Origin: Geobacter sp.
GTDB lineage: Bacteria; Desulfobacterota; Desulfuromonadia; Geobacterales; Pseudopelobacteraceae
Direction: 5' to 3'
Length of the DNA stretch: 10,837 nucleotides
Assembly: GCA_027346925.1 (NCBI GenBank)
Contig: DAIERH010000064.1
Span: 1 to 10,837 of the forward strand
The notes beneath the pieces are model-generated. The model saw only the letters and a list, made by a program, of their open reading frames with translations. It searched no databases and had not been told where the DNA came from. Of this stretch, positions 6,312 to 10,837 are shown in pieces (the first letter of the stretch is position 1; each line of letters starts with the position of its first letter). A program made the translations under genes and the position numbers.

Positions 6312-7186
6312 GCGTCCTCCGCTTTGCGTTGTTTACCCCTTTTCCCCGTCCACAGCAGAAACCCGAGAAAACTGCCGGCGGTCAGAAAGACAACCGTGGC
6401 GCTCACCCGCAGCAGGTTGAAGACATAGGTCTTGCCGGCCGGGTCATAGCTGAAGCAGTACTCCACCACCTTGCGGATGGAGGCGCCCGCCGTACCGCTG
6501 CGCGCCTCCAGCAGTGCCAGGGTAAGGTCCTTTGCCAGGAAGGTGGTGCCGTACAGGTAGCGTACGATGGTGCCGTCGCCCGCAACCACGAAGCTTACCA
6601 CGGGGTGGATGAAGTCGTGCTCCTTGCGCTGGAAGCGGAAACCGGCGGCATCGGTCAGGCGGCGGATGCTGACGGCGTCCCCGGTCAGAAAGCGCCAGCC
6701 CCCCTCCGGGAACGGGGTGCTCATGGAGGTCAGGAACATCCGTTTCGACCGCATCGCCTGCTGGGGGGTCTCGTTCTCGTCGAAGCTGACCGAGATGACC
6801 CGGTACTCTGCCCCAGGTCGCTGGTTTATGGAAGGCAGGACCCGGGCCAGCCCGGCCTGGAGGTAGTTGCATACGTCGGTGCAACTGTAGTACACGGGCA
6901 GGATAATGGTAGGTCCGGTGACCAGATCGGCCAGCCGGACCTGTTTGCCGGTTTCGTCACGGAAGGTGATGTCGAGGGGGATCTTCGCGCCCAGGTGTTC
7001 ATCCACGCCAACCGTTGCCTCGGGTCCCCGGCTGGAAAGTTTTCCGGGCAGATGTTCCTGGGCCGGATCTTCGCTGTGGGCCGCCGCAGGGGAATACAGC
7101 AGCACGGCCATGAAAAATGCCGTCAGCAGATGGCAAAGACAATGCCCTGGTTTTCCACCCAATCCTGTCGCGATACGGTCAATCAT
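6308..7186 (-). CDS. SCO1/SenC-family copper chaperone
   Basis: The 292-residue protein has the thioredoxin-like SCO fold and copper motif C102-T-D-V-C106 with the distal histidine H194, the three ligands that bind copper for delivery to CuA of CoxB. An N-terminal hydrophobic segment (about 18-36, ending AAA before HSED) looks like a signal peptide, and a second hydrophobic span (about 257-279) followed by a basic tail suggests C-terminal anchoring with the copper domain in the periplasm. A stretch with C244 just before that span (VEYCFSYDP) is outside the core fold. Its start overlaps the pentaheme cytochrome gene by eight bases and its stop overlaps coxA by four, so it belongs to the same transcript and its target is presumably the co-encoded oxidase. 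Confidence 0.94.
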   Translation of the reverse strand: MIDRIATGLGGKPGHCLCHLLTAFFMAVLLYSPAAAHSEDPAQEHLPGKLSSRGPEATVGVDEHLGAKIPLDITFRDETGKQVRLADLVTGPTIILPVYYSCTDVCNYLQAGLARVLPSINQRPGAEYRVISVSFDENETPQQAMRSKRMFLTSMSTPFPEGGWRFLTGDAVSIRRLTDAAGFRFQRKEHDFIHPVVSFVVAGDGTIVRYLYGTTFLAKDLTLALLEARSGTAGASIRKVVEYCFSYDPAGKTYVFNLLRVSATVVFLTAGSFLGFLLWTGKRGKQRKAEDA

Positions 7187-8009
7187 ACGTCTTTCTCAGC
7201 ACGTGCAGCAGCAGCGCCGCCAGGAGCGCACCAGCCACGGCGACCGCGCCGGCGATCTTTCTCTTTCGGTACGAATCGTCAAGCCCCTGGAGCGTGTTCT
7301 GGATCTTCTTCAGTTCATCCTGAATCTGCGCCGAATCCCGCCTGACCAGCTCCACGTCCACATTGTGGAACAGGGTGTGGAAGCGGTTGCGCACCGCGAA
7401 CAGCTCCTTTTCCAGCTTCCCGGTATCGGTTCCATGTGCCTTGTATGCCGTGATCCTGGCGTCGATGGCCACGATCATATCCTCGGTTTCCTTCATGGCG
7501 GCCTTGATCACCCGCGCCCGCTCGAAGCTGTGGCAACGGCTGCAGGACTGCTCGTTGATCAGATTAAGGGATGCCTTGAGTACCAGGTGGTTGCCGTGGC
7601 AGGTGACACAGGTCGGCCCGCCCCGTCCCAGTGCCCGTCCATGGGCGCTGGCCAGGTAGTCGTTTTTTACCCCGACATGGCAGCGGCCGCAGAAGTCGGG
7701 AATCGCCGTTTCCTTGGGCGCGCCCAGGAACCCCCGGGCCGGACTCATGGCATTGGCCGCATCCGCGGGGTCGCCGCCATGACAGGCATTACAGGCAATG
7801 CCGTTCTCGGCATGGATGCTCCCCCGCCAGAGTTTGACAGGCTCGCCCAGCTTACCGGGCATGGTGCTGTGGCACTGGATGCAGACGATCTCGGGCTGCT
7901 GGGCCGCCATGGAGAAAAATGGGATCATCACCCCGAACAACGCCAGCATCACGACACAAACTCCGGCTTGCGCCCCACATGGTCTCATATCTCTTCCCCG
8001 GTATTTCAT
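7179..8009 (-). CDS. Membrane-anchored pentaheme c-type cytochrome
   Basis: The 276-residue product has five CxxCH heme sites: C43, C73, C107, C134 and C156. Extra histidines at H66, H123 and H141 could be distal ligands, suggesting low-potential bis-His hemes. An N-terminal signal sequence ends near residue 37; after the heme region comes a charged, probably helical stretch (about 165-250) and one membrane span (about 252-270), so the hemes should face the periplasm. No cytochrome c1 gene is present, and this gene sits directly after cytochrome b, so it likely carries electrons from the Rieske centre to the oxidase (inference). ATG at 8009 overlaps the cytochrome b stop as ATGA and is chosen; ATG at 7988, giving a shorter leader, is possible. 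I do not recognise a named orthologue. Confidence 0.9.
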   Translation of the reverse strand: MKYRGRDMRPCGAQAGVCVVMLALFGVMIPFFSMAAQQPEIVCIQCHSTMPGKLGEPVKLWRGSIHAENGIACNACHGGDPADAANAMSPARGFLGAPKETAIPDFCGRCHVGVKNDYLASAHGRALGRGGPTCVTCHGNHLVLKASLNLINEQSCSRCHSFERARVIKAAMKETEDMIVAIDARITAYKAHGTDTGKLEKELFAVRNRFHTLFHNVDVELVRRDSAQIQDELKKIQNTLQGLDDSYRKRKIAGAVAVAGALLAALLLHVLRKTYD

Positions 8010-9109
8010 GAGTAGTGCCCCCAGATGCCGAGCCCGATCCAGAGCAGGATGCCTCCTATGGCGCAGATCATGAATACTGGCCGTTTCAGAGGGTGCTTCT
8101 CCGGCCCCCGGTCGATGAACGGGAGCAGCGCCAGGAAGGTCATGGCCGCTCCCTGCACCGCCAAGCCGATAAACTCGTTGGGGAAGATCTTCAGGGTCTG
8201 GTAGTTGGCAAGGAAATACCATTCCGGTTTGATATGGGCCGGTGTCTGGAAGGCATTGGCCGGGAGAAAGGCGTCCTTGGGGAAGAACAGGTAGGGGTCG
8301 AAGAAGACCACCCCCAGGAAGCAGGCCAGGTAGATGGAAATTGAGGTCAGGTCCTGCAGTGCGTAGTTGGGGAAGAAGGGGATGCCGCCGGGATGGTCCT
8401 CATACCGGAACCCGTCTGGCCGCCAGGGGTTCTTCGTCTCCTTGAGGCCGAAGGGTGGGGTGGACACGCCGATCCGCTCCAGCAGGAACAGGTGCAGTCC
8501 GACCACGGCGGCGATGGTCAGCGGGATGACCGCCACGTGCAGGGCGAAGAACCGTCCCAGTGTGGGGGGGCCGACCAGTTTGCCGCCCCGCAGGAACTCC
8601 ACCAGGTACTGGCCCACTGCCGGGATGGCGCTGACGCTGTTGGTAGCCACCGTGGTGGCCCAGAACGAGAGCTGGCTCCAGGGGAGCAGGTACCCGGTCA
8701 GGGAGATGCCCTGCACCAGGGTCAGGAGAATGAAACCGGTGACCCAGTTCAACTCCCGCGGGCTCTTGTAGCTGCCCATGAAGAGCACGGAGAACATGTG
8801 CAGCAGCAGTACCAGCACCATCATGTTCGATCCCACGGCGTGGCACATGCGGATCAGCCAGCCGAAAGGGACGTCGTTCATGATGAAGGTGACGCTCCTG
8901 AAGGCCTTGTCCGCATCCGGGACGTAATAGATCAGGAGCAGGATGCCGGTAACCACCTGCATGACGAAGATGAAGAGCAGGATGCTCCCCATGGAGTACC
9001 AGAAATTGATGTTAGCCGGCAGGAGATAGTCGACCAACTCCTCCTTTGCCAGCTGGCGGGCGCCTATGCGCACGTCGATCCAGTCGATGAGTCGTTTGAA
9101 CAGCGTCAT
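8006..9109 (-). CDS. qcrB: Cytochrome b of a bc/b6f-type quinol oxidoreductase, full-length fused form
   Basis: The 367-residue subunit carries the quinol-oxidation site and two b hemes. Heme ligands are H90/H104 and H191/H206; the second pair has 14 intervening residues, as in cytochrome b6, not the 13 of mitochondrial-type cytochrome b. The Qo-site motif P295-E-W-Y298 sits in a C-terminal half matching subunit IV, so b6-like and subunit IV-like parts are joined in one chain. The position matching the b6 cysteine that binds heme ci/cn (in NFWYS near residue 39) is serine, so that extra covalent heme is not expected. AGGAGG four bases before the ATG supports the start. It lies 18 bases after the Rieske gene and is coupled to the pentaheme cytochrome gene. 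Confidence 0.95.
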   Translation of the reverse strand: MTLFKRLIDWIDVRIGARQLAKEELVDYLLPANINFWYSMGSILLFIFVMQVVTGILLLIYYVPDADKAFRSVTFIMNDVPFGWLIRMCHAVGSNMMVLVLLLHMFSVLFMGSYKSPRELNWVTGFILLTLVQGISLTGYLLPWSQLSFWATTVATNSVSAIPAVGQYLVEFLRGGKLVGPPTLGRFFALHVAVIPLTIAAVVGLHLFLLERIGVSTPPFGLKETKNPWRPDGFRYEDHPGGIPFFPNYALQDLTSISIYLACFLGVVFFDPYLFFPKDAFLPANAFQTPAHIKPEWYFLANYQTLKIFPNEFIGLAVQGAAMTFLALLPFIDRGPEKHPLKRPVFMICAIGGILLWIGLGIWGHYS

Positions 9110-9127
9110 GCAGCCTCCTGGTGGGTA

Positions 9128-9547
9128 TCAACCTATGGTTATGGTCTCATTGGCCACGGTAAAGGGGAGCTTGGGGAGTGGTTTGGGGGGCGGGCCCGAG
9201 ATGACGGTGCCGTCGGCGGTGTAAAGTCCGCCATGGCAGGGGCAGAGAAATTCCTGTTTGTCCTTCTCCCACTGCACGATGCAGCCCAGGTGGGTACAGA
9301 CCGCGGAAAGGGCCACCAGCTCACCCCCCCTCTTCTTCACCAGGACCGCCGAAGCACCGGCGAACTCGAAGAACTTGGCTTCTCCCTCCGGTACATCGTT
9401 GAGCGGGATCACGACCTTGCCCGCCGAGCTTTCAACCGGCCGGGGGGCGAGATAGCGATACAACGGATAGATGAGGGCGGCAAGTGCTCCCGTAGCCACT
9501 CCCCCCAGGCACAAACCGAGGAATTTCCTCCTGCCGACGTTCTCCAT
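9128..9547 (-). CDS. qcrA: Rieske 2Fe-2S protein of the bc-type complex
   Basis: The 139-residue protein has an N-terminal twin-arginine region (R6-R7-K-F-L-G) followed by one hydrophobic anchor (about 10-29), fitting Tat export of a folded cluster protein that stays membrane-tethered. Cluster boxes are C84-T-H86-L-G-C89 and C102-P-C104-H105-G-G; C84, H86, C102 and H105 bind the cluster and C89-C104 form the disulfide. The residue after C-H-G, usually serine in high-potential ubiquinol enzymes, is glycine (G107), which is typical of lower-potential menaquinol-type Rieske centres. It takes an electron from quinol at cytochrome b and passes it outward. It is the first gene of the operon; GAGGAGG precedes its ATG by four bases and a candidate promoter lies 35-62 bases upstream. 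Confidence 0.96.
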   Translation of the reverse strand: MENVGRRKFLGLCLGGVATGALAALIYPLYRYLAPRPVESSAGKVVIPLNDVPEGEAKFFEFAGASAVLVKKRGGELVALSAVCTHLGCIVQWEKDKQEFLCPCHGGLYTADGTVISGPPPKPLPKLPFTVANETITIG

Positions 9548-9581
9548 GATGCCTCCTCGGGATAGGGTTTACAGGAAGTTA

Positions 9582-9609
9582 ATAATAGCAGCCTTGTCGA
9601 TTATTGCAA
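9582..9609 (-). promoter_or_regulatory. Candidate promoter of the bc-oxidase operon
   Basis: On the minus strand, TTGCAA (9604-9609) and TATTAT (9582-9587) are separated by 16 bases, four and five matches to sigma70 consensus. Transcription would begin near 9575, giving a leader of about 28 bases before the Rieske start. No other promoter-like sequence was noticed upstream of this operon. Confidence 0.55.
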
Positions 9610-9612
9610 GGC
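9591..9612. promoter_or_regulatory. Candidate operator overlapping the operon promoter
   Basis: A perfect inverted repeat GCCTTG-N10-CAAGGC covers most of the promoter spacer and the -35 box. Half-site centres are 16 bases apart. A protein bound here would block polymerase, so repression is the simplest reading (inference). It lacks the TTGAT-N4-ATCAA layout of FNR boxes, and no T run follows it, so it is not a terminator. The regulator is unknown. Confidence 0.4.
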
Positions 9613-9701
9613 ATCAACCCACCACGAAACCGATTTTTCAGGCATGAAAACAGACAGGAGGGCGCTCCTCCCGGAAATGTTGGCGGGATGCTCTTTTGCT
9701 A

Positions 9702-9729
9702 TTGACAGTGAAGACGGCCCTGTGATAAT
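9702..9729 (+). promoter_or_regulatory. Promoter of tRNA-Asn
   Basis: A perfect TTGACA (9702-9707) is followed after 16 bases by GATAAT (9724-9729), five of six matches to the -10 consensus. Initiation near 9736 would leave a short 5' leader of about 16 bases before the mature tRNA. This is the strongest plus-strand promoter match I saw in the window. Confidence 0.75.
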
Positions 9730-9751
9730 TATCCTCTGCTTTTCACCACAT

Positions 9752-9827
<76 letters not shown>

Positions 9828-9835
9828 ACAAAAAT

Positions 9836-9870
9836 GAGGGGTTAGCCGATTGGCTAACCCCTCTTCCTTT
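9836..9870 (+). terminator. Terminator of tRNA-Asn, probably bidirectional
   Basis: GAGGGGTTAGCC (9836-9847) pairs perfectly with GGCTAACCCCTC (9852-9863) around a GATT loop, a 12-bp stem nine bases after the CCA end. On the plus strand it is followed by the interrupted T tract TTCCTTT. On the minus strand it is followed by ATTTTT, and it lies 28 bases beyond the dehydrogenase stop at 9891, so it can serve both converging genes. Confidence 0.9.
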
Positions 9871-9890
9871 ACGAGCAACCTTCCTTTCCG

Positions 9891-10837
9891 TTACTCAGAT
9901 TTGAGAGAAGCCATATCGATGGAGAAGCGGTACTTCACATCGGCCTTGATCAGCCGCTCGTAGGCCTCGTTGACCTTCTGGATCGGGATGACCTCCACAT
10001 CGGCGGTGATGTTGTGGCCGCCGCAGAAGTCGAGCATCTCCTGGGTCTCCTTGAGGCCGCCGATGATCGAACCGGAGAGGCTTTTGCGGCCGAACAGCAG
10101 GGCAAAGGCGGAGACGGCGAGGGGCTTCTCCGGCGCGCCGACGAGGGTTATGTTGCCGTCACGGCCGAGCATGTGGATGTAGGCGTTGATGTCGTGCTCG
10201 GCGGCGATGGTGTCGAGGATGAAGTTGAACGTGCCGGCATGCTGCCGCATCTCTTCGGCGTTGGTAGAGATGATGACCTCATGGGCGCCCAGACGGAGCG
10301 CATCCTCTTTCTTGCCGGACGAGGTGGTGAAGACAACGACGTGGGCGCCGAAGGCACGGGCAAACTTTACCCCCATGTGCCCCAGACCGCCGAGCCCGAC
10401 CACGCCGACCTTCTTCCCCGTGATGTCGCCCCAGCGGCGCATCGGCGAGTAGGTCGTGATCCCTGCGCACAGCAGCGGTGCGACCCCGGCGAGATCGAGA
10501 TTTGTGGGGACAGCTAAGACGAAGTGCTCATCGACGACAATGCTTTCCGAGTAACCGCCGTAGGTGACCCCACCCAGGTGTTTGTCGGGTGAGTTGAAGG
10601 TGAGGGTCTGGTTCGGACACAATTGTTCCAAGCCATCCCGGCAATTGGGGCAGGTATGGTCCGAATCCACCAGACAGCCGACCCCGGCCAGGTCGCCCGG
10701 TTTGAACTTAGTGACCGCTGAGCCGACCTTGGTGACCTTGCCTACGATCTCGTGGCCGGGGACAATCGGGTAGACCGTGGGCATGATGCTGCTCCACTCG
10801 TTACGCACCGAGTGGAGGTCGGAGTGGCAGATGCCGC
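9891..10837 (-). CDS. Zinc-dependent alcohol dehydrogenase, 5' end outside window
   Basis: The visible 314 residues belong to the medium-chain dehydrogenase family, in the YahK/cinnamyl-alcohol-dehydrogenase-like branch that interconverts aldehydes and alcohols with NAD(P)H. The fragment opens at GICHSDLH, whose cysteine is the first catalytic zinc ligand, followed by G-H-E (H28, E29 of the fragment) and the cysteine in LLCAGITTYSPM. The nucleotide-binding motif is GLGGLGHMG. The structural zinc loop reads DSDHTCPNCRDGLEQLC: the first of its usual four cysteines is aspartate. About 35 N-terminal residues lie beyond the window; the GTG at 10808 is not the start because conserved sequence continues upstream in frame. 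It ends in TAA and shares the hairpin terminator with the tRNA. Substrate cannot be told from sequence. Confidence 0.95.
   Translation of the reverse strand, partial: GICHSDLHSVRNEWSSIMPTVYPIVPGHEIVGKVTKVGSAVTKFKPGDLAGVGCLVDSDHTCPNCRDGLEQLCPNQTLTFNSPDKHLGGVTYGGYSESIVVDEHFVLAVPTNLDLAGVAPLLCAGITTYSPMRRWGDITGKKVGVVGLGGLGHMGVKFARAFGAHVVVFTTSSGKKEDALRLGAHEVIISTNAEEMRQHAGTFNFILDTIAAEHDINAYIHMLGRDGNITLVGAPEKPLAVSAFALLFGRKSLSGSIIGGLKETQEMLDFCGGHNITADVEVIPIQKVNEAYERLIKADVKYRFSIDMASLKSE

Noticed and set aside
4719..6428. A 569-codon open frame on the plus strand opposite coxA
   Set aside because: It is antisense to a certain coxA gene, its product is low-complexity in G, D, E, Q and H, and it has no recognisable domain; this is typical of a GC-rich shadow frame.
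8393..9565. A 390-codon plus-strand open frame opposite cytochrome b and Rieske
   Set aside because: It runs antisense across two well-supported genes and the gap between them, and its composition is of shadow type.

Overview
This window looks like chromosomal DNA from a deltaproteobacterial anaerobe of the Geobacter/Desulfuromonas kind. The grounds are indirect: high GC, an HdrC-like ferredoxin subunit, a rubrerythrin-like protein, a five-heme c-type cytochrome, and a low-potential (menaquinol-type) Rieske/cytochrome b pair driving a c-heme-rich oxygen reductase. The species cannot be fixed from sequence reading alone.

Layout. The left edge (1-503, minus) holds most of an HdrC-like two-cluster iron-sulfur subunit whose C-terminus runs off the window. 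Next come a small 70-residue protein of unknown function (701-913, minus) and a rubrerythrin-like ferritin-family protein with its own candidate promoter and a clear terminator (1006-1610, minus). From 1669 to 9547 one tightly packed minus-strand operon reads, in transcription order: Rieske protein, cytochrome b, membrane-anchored pentaheme cytochrome c, SCO copper chaperone, CoxA, CoxC, CoxD (subunit IV), CoxB with two fused cytochrome c domains, and CtaB (heme O synthase). Most junctions are ATGA overlaps or gaps of under 20 bases. The exception is a roughly 100-base coxC-coxD gap filled by an inverted pair of REP-like hairpins. To the right, a plus-strand tRNA-Asn with a good promoter converges on the minus-strand 3' end of a zinc alcohol dehydrogenase, whose 5' end lies beyond the window. 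A 12-bp hairpin between them looks like a bidirectional terminator.

How the genes work together. The operon appears to encode a complete quinol-to-oxygen chain. The Rieske protein and cytochrome b would oxidise a low-potential quinol, probably menaquinol. No cytochrome c1 is encoded; the pentaheme cytochrome sits where it would be expected and is the likely electron carrier. Electrons would pass to the two c-type hemes fused to CoxB, then CuA, then the CoxA active site. SCO would load CuA and CtaB would make heme O. No heme A synthase (CtaA) or CuB chaperone (CtaG/Cox11) is visible here. CoxA carries the YS motif of A2-type heme-copper oxidases, and the layout resembles the cc(o/b)o3 type described in Desulfovibrio. 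The neighbouring rubrerythrin-like protein fits an oxygen-protection context in an anaerobe.

The most distinctive observations are the c1-less bc complex linked to a di-heme CoxB oxidase, the departures from textbook residues in CoxB, Rieske and cytochrome b, and the repeat that supplies the coxC stop codon.
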